From: Variovorax gossypii
Lineage (GTDB): Bacteria > Pseudomonadota > Gammaproteobacteria > Burkholderiales > Burkholderiaceae_C
NCBI RefSeq assembly: GCF_003965815.1
Contig: NZ_RXOE01000006.1
Coordinates: 1-64,000 of the forward strand
DNA: 64,000 nucleotides
Direction of reading: 5' to 3'
The translations under genes and the position numbers were made by a program. Below, piece after piece: positions 8,665 through 19,871 of the stretch. Position 1 is the stretch's first letter; the number at the start of each line of letters is the position of its first letter. The notes beneath the pieces are model-generated. The model did no database searches. It worked only from the letters and a program-made list of their open reading frames with translations, and was not told where the DNA came from.

Positions 8665-9212
8665 GGCGTCTCCTCCTCGAAGCTGTAGGCGAGCCCAGGC
8701 GCGGAAGGCACCCATCGCGCGGCGGCGAGCGCCAGCAGCCGGATGCCGAAGAGCTCCTCCGGCTGCCAGCGCTCGCGGGTGCCGAAGACGTTGAAGGTGG
8801 CATAGCAGAGGCTGCCCTGCAGCATCGGCACGTTGACCACGCTGCGCAGCCCGTAGGCGCGCATCTGGTCGAAGTCGTCGAAGTTCTGCGCGAGCACCTG
8901 CTCGCCCTCGCCCACGAACACGCGCCCCTGCACGAAGAGACGTTCGGTCCACGGCGTGCGCGTCTTGCGCTTCGCGCCGTTGACCGGGAAGGTCGCGGCC
9001 TCCGACGAATAGAAGCGGCGCAGCAGGACCTGGCCGGCCGCGTCGCGCCCGGTCGTCACGTTCTGCTGGATGCTGAAGATGCTGCCCGGGGTGATCCGAA
9101 GGCGGCAGCCGTCGATCCGGCGCAGTGCCTCGTCGGCGCCGGCCGCCTCGGCCAGGGCGTCCAGGAAGCCGGCCGTGATGCCGGTGGTCGTCGGTGCATT
9201 GATCGGGTCCAT
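8655..9212 (-). CDS. GAF-domain protein, first gene of the catabolic operon
   Basis: 185 residues that appear to be a single GAF-like domain. The RAYGLRSVVNVPMLQGSLCYATFN segment (about residues 125-150) is the typical GAF beta-strand pair, and there is no DNA-binding or kinase domain. Stand-alone GAF proteins sit in several catabolic operons of Burkholderiales, with unclear roles. It may bind the substrate or a flavin/haem cofactor. No good ribosome site is seen. The upstream 68 bases separate it from the divergent LysR gene and carry a dyad. Confidence 0.7.
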   Translation of the reverse strand: MDPINAPTTTGITAGFLDALAEAAGADEALRRIDGCRLRITPGSIFSIQQNVTTGRDAAGQVLLRRFYSSEAATFPVNGAKRKTRTPWTERLFVQGRVFVGEGEQVLAQNFDDFDQMRAYGLRSVVNVPMLQGSLCYATFNVFGTRERWQPEELFGIRLLALAAARWVPSAPGLAYSFEEETPCL

Positions 9213-9234
9213 GGGAAAAGTCTAGGACTCGCAA

Positions 9235-9248
9235 TTCACCAAAGTGAA
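9235..9248. promoter_or_regulatory. Putative LysR operator (TTCAC-N4-GTGAA)
   Basis: A 14-base interrupted dyad with perfect 5-base arms that fits the T-N11-A rule for LysR boxes. It lies in the 68-base gap between the divergent catabolic operon and its LysR gene. Function is inferred. Confidence 0.5.
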
Positions 9249-9280
9249 ATAATTTCTGATAGCCCGATAACCATGGAGTT

Positions 9281-10258
9281 ATGGCCTTGCCCACAGCCCG
9301 CGACCCCGCCGTCGAACTGCAGCACGCGCTGCTCTCGCGCCTCAAGCTGCGCCAGCTTTCGCTGCTGCAGGCCATCGACCGGCATCGCACGCTCAGCCGC
9401 GTCGCCGCCGAGATGCAGCTCAGCCAGCCGGCGATCACCAAGGCGCTGCACGAGGTCGAGGACATCTTCGGCAGCACGCTCTTCGAGCGCTCCAGCAGGG
9501 GGCTGGTGCCGACCGCCGCGGGCGACGCGGTGCTGCACTACGCGCGGCGCTGGCTGGCCGAGCTCGAGGCGACCACGCGCGTGCTCACCTCGCTCGAAGC
9601 CGGGCGCAGCGGGCGCCTGCGGCTGGGCCTCACGCAGCAGGTGCCGCAGCAACTCATGTCGGCGGCGCTCACGCACCTGCTCGACCGCTCGCCGCGCATT
9701 TCGGTGATGGTGCGCGAAGGCACCACGGACGAGCTGGTCGCCGGCCTCGTCGCGCGCGAACTCGACTGCGCCATCGGCCGCTCCTACGACGGCGATGCGA
9801 GCGGGCTGGTGCAGGAAGCCATCCACGAGCAGGAACCCTGCCTCGTGGTCGGCGCGAAGAACGTCAAGCGCCTCTCGCGCGGGCCGCTGGACTGGGCGCG
9901 GCTCGCGCAGCTCGACTGGATCCTGCCGCCGCCCAACACGCCCATGCGCAGGACCTACAACGCGATCTTCGTCGGCGCGGGCGTCCAGCCGCCGCTGCCC
10001 ATCCTGGAGACCACGGCGATCCGGAGCATCGAGACGGTGCTGCGCCAGGAGCCCAACGCCATCACCATCTTCGCGCGCGACGTGCTGGCCGGCATGGAGC
10101 CCGCGGGCCACTGGGCCGCGCTCCCCTACCGCCTGAGCTGGAACCTGCCGCCGGTGAGCTTCTTCACGCTGAAGGAGCTCGAAGCCCACCCCACGGTGCG
10201 ATCGCTGCGCGGCGCGGTGGTCGAGACGGCGCGGCGCATGAAGCGCTCCGCCGGCTGA
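9281..10258 (+). CDS. LysR-family regulator (GbpR-like), divergent to the catabolic operon
   Basis: 325 residues. The winged helix-turn-helix is at about residues 20-80 (RLKLRQLSLLQAI, then LSRVAAEMQLSQPAITKAL). The effector domain begins near residue 105 (GRLRLGLTQQVPQQL) and is of the GbpR/PcaQ-like substrate-binding type. GGAG lies just before the start. It is transcribed away from the GAF-VOC-hydrolase-ABC-monooxygenase operon and is the natural candidate for its inducer-dependent activator. The inducer is unknown. Confidence 0.9.
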   Translation: MALPTARDPAVELQHALLSRLKLRQLSLLQAIDRHRTLSRVAAEMQLSQPAITKALHEVEDIFGSTLFERSSRGLVPTAAGDAVLHYARRWLAELEATTRVLTSLEAGRSGRLRLGLTQQVPQQLMSAALTHLLDRSPRISVMVREGTTDELVAGLVARELDCAIGRSYDGDASGLVQEAIHEQEPCLVVGAKNVKRLSRGPLDWARLAQLDWILPPPNTPMRRTYNAIFVGAGVQPPLPILETTAIRSIETVLRQEPNAITIFARDVLAGMEPAGHWAALPYRLSWNLPPVSFFTLKELEAHPTVRSLRGAVVETARRMKRSAG

Positions 10259-10264
10259 ACCCTT

Positions 10265-10915
10265 TCACGCGGACGGCCGGGCAAGCGTCGCCAGCTTCTT
10301 TCTCGCCGCCTGCAGCAGCCCGCCCTTCTCGACGGGCAGCTGCGCCTTGGTATCCCCGAGCGCGATGATCTCGTGCACGTTGTCGGCGGCGAGCTTCGAG
10401 GCCAGCGGATCGCGCGGCGACATGCCGTCGAGCCTGCCGAGCGGAATGACGTGCACCTTGAGGTGGCGACTCATGCTCTTCGACAGCTTCTGGCAGGCCG
10501 CCGCCATGGTGGCCTCGTCGGGCACGAGCTGGCCATGCACGACGAGCAGCTCCACGGTGCCCTGCGCGTCCTCGCCCAGCACGAAGGCGCGCACGACCGA
10601 GTCCTTGAACTTGGACCGCAGCATGGAACGGATCGGCTCCGCCACGGCGAACGACTTGAATGCGATGCGCCGCAGTTCGTCGTGGAAGACGAAGGAGCGA
10701 TCGACCTGCAGGGTCTCGGCCTGCTCGGCCTTCGCCGCCTGCCGCTTCACCATGCCGCTCTTGACGAGATGCTCCACGGTGAGCGCCGCATCGGCCTCGC
10801 CGAGCTTCGAGCGCCTGGCGAGTTCGCCGGTCGGAAGTTGCTGATCGGGTGCCGCGTACAGGATCGCGAGGAGCTTCTGCACTTCGGGAGAAAAAAGGAA
10901 ATCCGCGGCACTCAT
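10265..10915 (-). CDS. Winged-helix protein fused to a degenerate nucleotidyltransferase-like domain
   Basis: 216 residues. Residues 1-60 form an ArsR/MarR-like winged helix (SPEVQKLLAILYAAPDQQLP, then GELARRSKLGEADAALTVEHL). The middle segment VVRAFVLGEDAQGTVELLVVHG aligns by pattern with the MNT nucleotidyltransferase core, where active enzymes have FGSxARG and a D-x-D pair. Here the Ser is Glu and the acidic pair is lost, so catalysis is unlikely. The family usually carries generic names such as ArsR-like regulator or nucleotidyltransferase. It converges on the LysR gene at 9281 and may be a single-gene unit. Target genes are unknown. Confidence 0.65.
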   Translation of the reverse strand: MSAADFLFSPEVQKLLAILYAAPDQQLPTGELARRSKLGEADAALTVEHLVKSGMVKRQAAKAEQAETLQVDRSFVFHDELRRIAFKSFAVAEPIRSMLRSKFKDSVVRAFVLGEDAQGTVELLVVHGQLVPDEATMAAACQKLSKSMSRHLKVHVIPLGRLDGMSPRDPLASKLAADNVHEIIALGDTKAQLPVEKGGLLQAARKKLATLARPSA

Positions 10916-10933
10916 CCTGGTTGGCTACTGAGC

Positions 10934-10958
10934 AAAAAAGCCCGCATTATCCGGCGGC
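10934..10958 (-). terminator. Possible weak terminator after the LysR gene
   Basis: Reading leftward, a short GC-rich imperfect hairpin (CCGC/GCGG core) is followed by six T. The stem is only about four good pairs, so this is tentative. Confidence 0.3.
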
Positions 10959-10968
10959 GACTTCCGCG

Positions 10969-11946
10969 TCATCGTGTCGATTTGCGTCCTGCTTTCGCGG
11001 GCCGCTCCGCGCCCCGGCCGCTTGCCCGAGGTACCTGCCCCAGCGCCGGCTTCAGGAGCGGTGCATGGCTGCCGAGAAAGTCCCACAGCGCAGACGCCAC
11101 GGGGCCGTGCGGCCTGTCGCGCAGCCGCGCGACCACGAGGTCCTCGACGATGCCCGGAAAGTGCCGCCCCGCGATGGACAGCAGCCGCCCTTCCTTCAGC
11201 TCGGACTCGACGAGAAAGCGCGGCAGGTGGCCCCACGCCATGCCGTTCACGATGAGTTCCTTCTTCATCAGCATGTCTGGCACCGAGCACTGCGGCGCGC
11301 CTTCGACCACGTAGTGCTGCGTTTCGGGCGCGCGGCGGGCGGAGTCGCGGATCACGCATTGGGCGAAGCGCTGCATCTGCTGCGGCGTGATCGCAGCCGT
11401 GACCGGGAACGGCAGGAAGCCCGCGGCCACGACCGGCACCATCGCCACCTTTCCGAGGTCGATCCAGTCGAGGCGCACGTCGCTCTTGGCGACCCGGTGC
11501 ACGATGAGATCGGCCTCGCCGTCGAGCAGGCGCTCCCACGGCCCGGTCACGGATTCGAACTGCAGATGAAGCCGCGTCTGCGGCCACGCGCCGAAGAAGC
11601 GGCCCAGCAGCTGCAGCACGGGCGTCAGCGGGCACAGGTCTCCGAGCACGACGCGGAGCTCGGCCTCCTGCCCCATGGCCAGCTGCTCGGCGTAGGTCTT
11701 CAGGTCGCCCGCTTCCCGAAGCAGCGATTCCGCCTTGCGATGCAGCGCGCGCCCTGCGTCCGTCGGCTTCACGCGGTAGCCGGAGCGGTCCAGCAGCGTG
11801 ATGCCCAGCTGCTGCTCCAGCTTGGCCACCGAGGCGATCACGGAAGGGTGCGTGCGGTGCAGCCGTTCCGCCGCGGCCTGGAAACCGCCGTGGCGCAGGA
11901 CGGCGTCGAAGCATTGCAGATCGTGGAGCGTGAAGGTGGATGACAT
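10969..11946 (-). CDS. LysR-family regulator next to the enol-lactonase gene
   Basis: 325 residues from the start at 11946. An in-frame ATG at 11964 adds six residues, but LysR proteins usually begin a few residues before the first helix, as here (TLHDLQCFDAVLRHGGFQAA). The recognition helix region is THPSVIASVAKLEQQLG. A standard effector domain follows, ending in a basic tail. It is divergent from the PcaD-like gene at 12050, with a perfect dyad in the gap. It probably controls that gene and itself in response to an aromatic-pathway intermediate. That role is inference. Confidence 0.85.
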   Translation of the reverse strand: MSSTFTLHDLQCFDAVLRHGGFQAAAERLHRTHPSVIASVAKLEQQLGITLLDRSGYRVKPTDAGRALHRKAESLLREAGDLKTYAEQLAMGQEAELRVVLGDLCPLTPVLQLLGRFFGAWPQTRLHLQFESVTGPWERLLDGEADLIVHRVAKSDVRLDWIDLGKVAMVPVVAAGFLPFPVTAAITPQQMQRFAQCVIRDSARRAPETQHYVVEGAPQCSVPDMLMKKELIVNGMAWGHLPRFLVESELKEGRLLSIAGRHFPGIVEDLVVARLRDRPHGPVASALWDFLGSHAPLLKPALGQVPRASGRGAERPAKAGRKSTR

Positions 11947-11959
11947 CGTTGGCTCTTCA

Positions 11960-11983
11960 TACAAAGATGGTCTGAACTTTGTA
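11960..11983. promoter_or_regulatory. Perfect dyad TACAAAG-N10-CTTTGTA, likely LysR operator
   Basis: Two perfect 7-base arms with a 10-base spacer lie 14 bases upstream of the LysR start, between it and the divergent hydrolase gene. Position and symmetry are those of an autoregulatory LysR site. Confidence 0.6.
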
Positions 11984-12049
11984 GTATCCGCCGCGCCGGT
12001 GCCTGCCTACGATGAAGCCATCGTCAAACACATCGCAAGGCCACGCACC

Positions 12050-12886
12050 ATGGACTCGAACCTTTCCTTCTTCACCACTGGCGACGGCGTTTCCATCGCC
12101 TACCGCTTCGACGGGGACGCCGGCCTGCCGGTGCTGCTGCTGTCGAACTCCATCGGAACCGATCTGCACATGTGGGACGCGGAGGTTCCGCGGCTCGTGC
12201 GCCACTTCCGCGTGCTGCGCTACGACGCCCGCGGCCATGGCGCGTCCGGCGCACCGGCGGTGCCCTACTCGCTCGACCGTCTCGGGCGCGACGTCGTCGA
12301 GCTGCTCGACGCGCTGGGGCTGGAACGCGTCCACGTGCTCGGGCTGTCCCTCGGCGGCATCGTCGCCCAATGGCTGGGCGTGCACGTGCCGGAGCGCATC
12401 GACCGGCTGGTGCTGTCGAACACCGCCGCCTGGCTGGGCCCGGCCGGCCAGTGGGACCAGGCCATCGCCGGGTTGATGGCCGCGCCGGACATGACATCCA
12501 CGGCCGACACCTTCCTGCGCAATTGGTTTCCCGCCCGCATGCTCGAGGCCCGCGGAGCCACCATCGAGGCGTTCCACAGGACGCTGCTGCGCACGCCCAG
12601 GGAAGGCATCGCCGGCAGCTGGGCCGCCGTGCGCGACGCCGACCTGCGCAGGACGCTGCGCCTGATCGCGAGCCCCACGCTCGTCATCGCGGGCGAGCAA
12701 GACACCGTGACCTCGGCCCGCCACGGCGAGGAGCTCGCGGCGGGCATTCCGGGTGCGCGCTTCGAGCTGCTGCCGGTGGTGCACCTATCGAACGTCGAGC
12801 AGGGCGAGCGCTTCGTCGAACTGGTGCTGGGGTTCCTGGGCGCCGATGCGGAGGCCCGCAAGGAGCCTGTTCCGGAAGCCGGCTGA
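12050..12886 (+). CDS. pcaD: Alpha/beta hydrolase, probable 3-oxoadipate enol-lactonase
   Basis: 278 residues. The early segment (LLSNSIGTDLHMWD, then FRVLRYDARGHGAS) closely follows 3-oxoadipate enol-lactonases (PcaD/CatD), including the conserved Asn-Ser-(Ile/Leu)-Gly-Thr-Asp. The nucleophile elbow is GLSLGG (Ser100) and NTAAWLG follows, as in PcaD. Asp lies in GEQDTVT and His in VVHLSN. The enzyme opens the enol-lactone of 3-oxoadipate in the protocatechuate/catechol branch of the beta-ketoadipate pathway. No other pca gene is in the window, so this is either an orphan copy or an enzyme for a related lactone. The start at 12050 gives the usual N-terminus. Confidence 0.75.
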   Translation: MDSNLSFFTTGDGVSIAYRFDGDAGLPVLLLSNSIGTDLHMWDAEVPRLVRHFRVLRYDARGHGASGAPAVPYSLDRLGRDVVELLDALGLERVHVLGLSLGGIVAQWLGVHVPERIDRLVLSNTAAWLGPAGQWDQAIAGLMAAPDMTSTADTFLRNWFPARMLEARGATIEAFHRTLLRTPREGIAGSWAAVRDADLRRTLRLIASPTLVIAGEQDTVTSARHGEELAAGIPGARFELLPVVHLSNVEQGERFVELVLGFLGADAEARKEPVPEAG

Positions 12887-12913
12887 AGGCCTGGCGCGCT
12901 CAGGCCCGGGCAA

Positions 12914-12947
12914 TGAAAAAAGGCCTGCTCCCGAAAGAGCAGGCCTT
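12914..12947 (-). terminator. Rho-independent terminator of ssb
   Basis: Reading leftward, the arms AAGGCCTGCTC and GAGCAGGCCTT pair perfectly (11 bp) around a six-base loop and are followed by a T run. It lies 26 bases after the ssb stop. Confidence 0.85.
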
Positions 12948-12972
12948 CAGTGACAAGTCCGGGTAACCGGCT

Positions 12973-13527
12973 TCAGAACGGAATGTCGTCGTCCATGTCG
13001 TCGAAGCCCGACGACGACTTGGCCGGTGCCTGGCGCGGAGCCGGCGCCGGAGCGCGCGGTGCAGCCGCGGGCGCACGCGGGGCGTAGCCGCCACCGCCGC
13101 CACCACCACCACCGCTGCCTTGCGAGTAGCCGCCGCCACCGCCACCACCGTAGCCGTCGTCATCGCTCGGGCCCGACGGGCCGCCCTGGCCCTGGCGGCT
13201 GCCGAGCATCTGCATCTGATCGGCGCGGATCTCGGTGGTGTACTTTTCGATGCCGTCCTTGTCGGTCCACTTGCGCGTGCGCAGGCTGCCCTCGACATAG
13301 ACCTGCGAGCCCTTGCGCAGGTACTGGCCGGCGATTTCGGCCAGGCGGCCGTTGAAGACGATGCGGTGCCACTCGGTGGCCTCGCGCATTTCGCCGCTTT
13401 GCTTGTCCTTCCAGCGATCGGTGGTGGCCACTGTGACGTTCGCGACCTGGTCGCCGCTCGGGAATGTACGCATCTCGGGGTCGCGCCCCAGATTGCCGAC
13501 GACGATGACTTTATTGACCGATGCCAT
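12973..13527 (-). CDS. ssb: Single-stranded DNA-binding protein
   Basis: 184 residues. The OB-fold begins [20 protein letters not shown] and ends near residue 112. A low-complexity linker of Gly runs, Tyr and Ser, then Pro/Ala/Arg, leads to the acidic tip DDMDDDIPF, which binds SSB partner proteins. It coats single-stranded DNA as a tetramer in replication, repair and recombination. The Gly-rich linker (about residues 124-150) is longer and more repetitive than in E. coli. The gene is monocistronic, with a strong terminator, and is divergent from the CLC channel gene. Confidence 0.95.
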   Translation of the reverse strand: MASVNKVIVVGNLGRDPEMRTFPSGDQVANVTVATTDRWKDKQSGEMREATEWHRIVFNGRLAEIAGQYLRKGSQVYVEGSLRTRKWTDKDGIEKYTTEIRADQMQMLGSRQGQGGPSGPSDDDGYGGGGGGGYSQGSGGGGGGGGGYAPRAPAAAPRAPAPAPRQAPAKSSSGFDDMDDDIPF

Positions 13528-13635
13528 ATGCACTGCCCCTGATAAGTAGATGGAGGAGAAGGTTGAGAAGAACCCTCGATTGTGCCCCAAGGCGACCGCC
13601 CGTACTCCCGCCGGATGCCAGAATGGGCCTTTGCG

Positions 13636-15039
13636 ATGAATCGGGAACCTGACTTTTTCGAGCATCTGCGCGCCGAGCTGTCGAGCGGGCGCGTCTGGCT
13701 CGACCGCGTCATCGTGCTGGGCTACGCCATCGCGGCAGGCCTCTTCGTGGTGGGCTTCACGCTGGCCAGCGACTGGGTCTTCGGCGAGTTCCACCGCTTC
13801 TACCGCGCCTGGCCCTGGGCGGTGCTGCTGACCACGCCGCTGCTCACGGCCGGCATCGTCTGGTTCACCCTGCGTTTCTTCCCCGGAGCCGGCGGCTCCG
13901 GCATTCCCCAGATCAAGGCCGCGCTGCATCCGGCCCTGCCCGGCGAGCGGCGCTTCGTCTTCGCCTCGCTGCGGCTGACGGTCGCGAAGATCGGACTGGG
14001 CGTGGCGGGTTTCGCGGCCGGCCTGTCGATCGGGCGCGAAGGCCCCTCCGTGCAGGTGGCGGCGGGCGTGATGCAGCATGCGCGCCGCTGGCTCTCGCCC
14101 AACACGGCCATCGACGGGCGCGCGCTGCTGGTGGCCGGCGGTGCCGCCGGCATCGCGGCGGCATTCAACGCACCGCTGGCGGGCGTGGTGTTCGCCATCG
14201 AGGAACTGTCGGGCCGGCTCGAGGCGCGCTCCAGCGGACTGATCATCACGGCCATCGTGCTGGCGGGCCTGGTGGCGGTCTCGGCCTTCGGCAACATCAG
14301 CTATTTCGGCGTGATCCGCGTGCCCCGGCTGGGCTGGGACGTGCTCGCGCCCGGCCTGCTGGTCACGCTGCTGAGCGGCGCCGCGGGCGGACTCTTCGCG
14401 CGGCTGCTGATCGCTTCGCTCACGGGCACGGCCGGACGCTTCAATCGCTGGCGGGCGCGCTTTCCGGTGCGATTCGCGGCCGTGGGCGGACTGGCGGTAG
14501 CCGTCATCGGGCTGGTCACGGGCGGCGTCACCTTCGGCGCGGGCTCCGAGGCGGTCAAGCAGATGCTGCAGGGCCACGACGAGCTCACGCCGCTGTACAC
14601 CGTGCTGAAGTTCGTCGCCACCTGGCTCACGGCCTGGTGCGGCGTGCCGGGCGGCATCTTCGCGCCGTCGCTGTCCATCGGCGCGGGCATCGGCGACGCG
14701 GTGGCCCGGCTGGCCAGCAGCGAGCAGGGGCCGGCGCTCATCGCCATGGGCATGGCCGGCTTCCTGGCGGCGGTGACGCAGGCGCCGCTCACCGCCTTCA
14801 TCATCGTCATGGAAATGGTCGACGGCCACTCGATGGTGCTGAGCCTGATGGCCGCCGCCATGCTGGCCAGCCTGGTCTCGCGGATGATCAGCCGCCCGCT
14901 GTACGACACGCTGGCCGAGCACATGGTGGGCCGGGCGATCAGCAGTGGGGGCAGCGGGGGTGGCACCGAAGCGGTGCAGCCGCCGCCATCGCCGGAAGTC
15001 CCCACGCCCAAGCCTCCAGAGCCCGGCCACTCGCCATGA
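13636..15039 (+). CDS. CLC-family chloride channel or H+/Cl- antiporter
   Basis: 467 residues from the ATG at 13636, with about ten membrane helices. Upstream in-frame starts at 13615 (ATG) and 13582 (GTG) are possible; none has a strong ribosome site. Selectivity-filter motifs are present: [11 protein letters not shown] near residue 85 (GxGIP) and GREGPSVQ near residue 133. The later [16 protein letters not shown] segment corresponds to the family GxFxP motif. No cytoplasmic CBS domains are present; the C-terminus is a short Gly/Pro-rich tail. CLC proteins move chloride across the inner membrane and help acid resistance or charge balance. Whether it is a channel or an exchanger cannot be decided here. 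Confidence 0.9.
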   Translation: MNREPDFFEHLRAELSSGRVWLDRVIVLGYAIAAGLFVVGFTLASDWVFGEFHRFYRAWPWAVLLTTPLLTAGIVWFTLRFFPGAGGSGIPQIKAALHPALPGERRFVFASLRLTVAKIGLGVAGFAAGLSIGREGPSVQVAAGVMQHARRWLSPNTAIDGRALLVAGGAAGIAAAFNAPLAGVVFAIEELSGRLEARSSGLIITAIVLAGLVAVSAFGNISYFGVIRVPRLGWDVLAPGLLVTLLSGAAGGLFARLLIASLTGTAGRFNRWRARFPVRFAAVGGLAVAVIGLVTGGVTFGAGSEAVKQMLQGHDELTPLYTVLKFVATWLTAWCGVPGGIFAPSLSIGAGIGDAVARLASSEQGPALIAMGMAGFLAAVTQAPLTAFIIVMEMVDGHSMVLSLMAAAMLASLVSRMISRPLYDTLAEHMVGRAISSGGSGGGTEAVQPPPSPEVPTPKPPEPGHSP

Positions 15040-15057
15040 AATCCCCGGCGGTCTATC

Positions 15058-18174
<3,117 letters not shown>

Positions 18175-18218
18175 CCGCGCCCTGCACGAATGCACGGGCC
18201 GCGCCACAATCGCGCCCC

Positions 18219-19106
18219 ATGCCTTCCTTCACCCCGCGCCAGTTCGTCATCCTCGTTCTCCTGACCCTCGCGTGGGGCTTCAACTGGCCGGTGATGAAGC
18301 TCGGCGTGGCCGACTACCCGCCGCTGGGCTTCCGCGCGATCTCGATCTGGCTCGGCCTGCCGGTGCTGGCCATCGCGCTGGTGTGGCTCAAGGTGCCGTT
18401 CCGCGTGCCGCGCAGCGCGTGGCCCGAGCTGGTCTGGCTGGGCGCCACCAACATGTTCGTCTGGCACGCCTGCATCATCCTCGCGGTGAAGGCACTCTCG
18501 GGCGGGCGCGCCGCGATCCTGGGCTACACGATGCCGGTGTTCTCGGCCGTCATCGGTGCGCTGCTGTTCTCCGCCGCGCTCACGCGGCGCGCGTGGCTGG
18601 GCGTTGGCGCCTGCGCGGTCGGCGTGGGGCTGCTGCTGTGGCACGAACTCACGAACCTGTCGGGCCGGCCCGGCTACGTGGCGCTGGCACTGGTGGCCGC
18701 GGCCACGTGGGCGCTGGGCACGCAACTGCTGCGCCACACGCGCATCGGCCTGCCGACGCTCACGCTCTCGTTCTGGATGACCGCGATGACGGCCGTGGTG
18801 ATGACGGTGCTCTCGCTGCTCTTCGAGCGCGAGCAGCTCTACTGGCCGGGCCGCGTGGCATGGGGTTCGATCCTCTACAACGCGGTGCTGATCTTCGGCT
18901 TCGCCCACGCCGCGTGGTTCTACCTTGCGCGCGGCCTGCCGCCGATCGCGTCGACGCTGAGCGTGATGTTCATCCCGGTGCTCGGCGTCTTCAGCGGCGC
19001 GGTGTGGCTCGGCGAGGCCGTGCACTGGCAGGACTGGGTGGCGGTGGCGCTGATGATGGTGGCCATCGCCTCGGTGCTCTGGCCCTCGAAGACAGCCAGG
19101 AGCTGA
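18219..19106 (+). CDS. EamA/DMT-family inner-membrane transporter
   Basis: 295 residues with about ten membrane helices arranged as two EamA repeats. The first repeat opens with LLTLAWGFNWPVMKLGV and the second with ALALVAAATWALGTQLL. The family exports amino acids, nucleobases or metabolites, and the substrate cannot be inferred. It follows uvrA by 44 bases in the same direction and converges on the GntR gene, leaving only 9 bases. Confidence 0.85.
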   Translation: MPSFTPRQFVILVLLTLAWGFNWPVMKLGVADYPPLGFRAISIWLGLPVLAIALVWLKVPFRVPRSAWPELVWLGATNMFVWHACIILAVKALSGGRAAILGYTMPVFSAVIGALLFSAALTRRAWLGVGACAVGVGLLLWHELTNLSGRPGYVALALVAAATWALGTQLLRHTRIGLPTLTLSFWMTAMTAVVMTVLSLLFEREQLYWPGRVAWGSILYNAVLIFGFAHAAWFYLARGLPPIASTLSVMFIPVLGVFSGAVWLGEAVHWQDWVAVALMMVAIASVLWPSKTARS

Positions 19107-19115
19107 ACCCAGACC

Positions 19116-19871
19116 TCAGGTGGTCGTCTGCACGTGCAGGCGGCTGGTCTTGCAGCGGTGCAGCGCGCGGTAGTGCTCCAGCGGCCTGCCATTGGCGCCG
19201 TAGGCGATCGACTCGATGCGCAGCAGCGGCTCGGGCTGCGGCAGGTTGAGCAGGTCGCAGGTCTCGGCGTCGGGCAGCACGGCGTCGATCCAGCGTTCTG
19301 CGCGCACCAGCCGCAGGCCGTACTGGCGGCGCAGCACGTCGTAGAGCGAGCGGTCGTCCAGGCGCGTGCGGTGCAGGCCGGGCGCCAGGTCGGCGGGCAC
19401 CACGGTTTCAACCAGCAGGCGCAGCTCTCCGTCCACGCTGCGCAGGCGCTTGAGCGCGACCACCTGCGTGTCGTCGGTCAGGCCGAGCGACGCGGCCTCC
19501 TGCTCGGTGGGCGCGCGCAGCTCCTGCGCGAGGATCTGCGTGCGCACCGAGCGGCCCTTGCGTTCCATCTCGTCGGAGAAGCCGAGCACGGTGGAGACGA
19601 AGTCTTCATCCCGCTCGCGCGCCGACACGAAGGCACCCCGACCCTTGATCTTGTAGATGAGGTTGTTGCGCACCAGGTCGGCCAGCGCCTCGCGCACCAC
19701 GATGCGCGAGATGCCGAACTGCTCGCCCAGCTCGGCTTCGGACGGCAGCTTGGCGCCGATGGGCAGCACGCCCTGCAGGATCTGCATGCGCAGCGCGTCG
19801 CGGAACTGGGCCCACAGCGGGGACTCGGAGTCGCGGTCGAGGACGGTCGAAATTTCGGTCTGAGAGTTCAC
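19116..19871 (-). CDS. GntR-family regulator (UTRA/HutC type) of the sugar/polyol regulon
   Basis: 251 residues from a GTG start at 19871 that overlaps the GlpD-like gene stop by 4 bases (GTGA). The winged helix is at about residues 18-80 (PLWAQFRDALRMQILQG, then LPSEAELGEQFGISRIVVREAL). A UTRA effector domain follows (about 95-245), with AYGANGRPLEHYRA typical of its ligand pocket. It is the third gene of kinase, dehydrogenase, regulator, so it is probably autoregulated. The two TGTCATAACA boxes in the divergent promoter region are good candidate operators. The effector is likely a phosphorylated sugar or polyol. Confidence 0.85.
   Translation of the reverse strand: MNSQTEISTVLDRDSESPLWAQFRDALRMQILQGVLPIGAKLPSEAELGEQFGISRIVVREALADLVRNNLIYKIKGRGAFVSARERDEDFVSTVLGFSDEMERKGRSVRTQILAQELRAPTEQEAASLGLTDDTQVVALKRLRSVDGELRLLVETVVPADLAPGLHRTRLDDRSLYDVLRRQYGLRLVRAERWIDAVLPDAETCDLLNLPQPEPLLRIESIAYGANGRPLEHYRALHRCKTSRLHVQTTT

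Noticed and set aside
8248-9477. Long minus frame joining the VOC gene with upstream sequence
   Set aside because: The VOC gene has its own start and ribosome site at 8664. The upstream part is out of frame with the GAF gene.
13080-13160. Short GC-rich tandem-like triplets
   Set aside because: They encode the Gly-rich linker of SSB and are not a separate repeat element.
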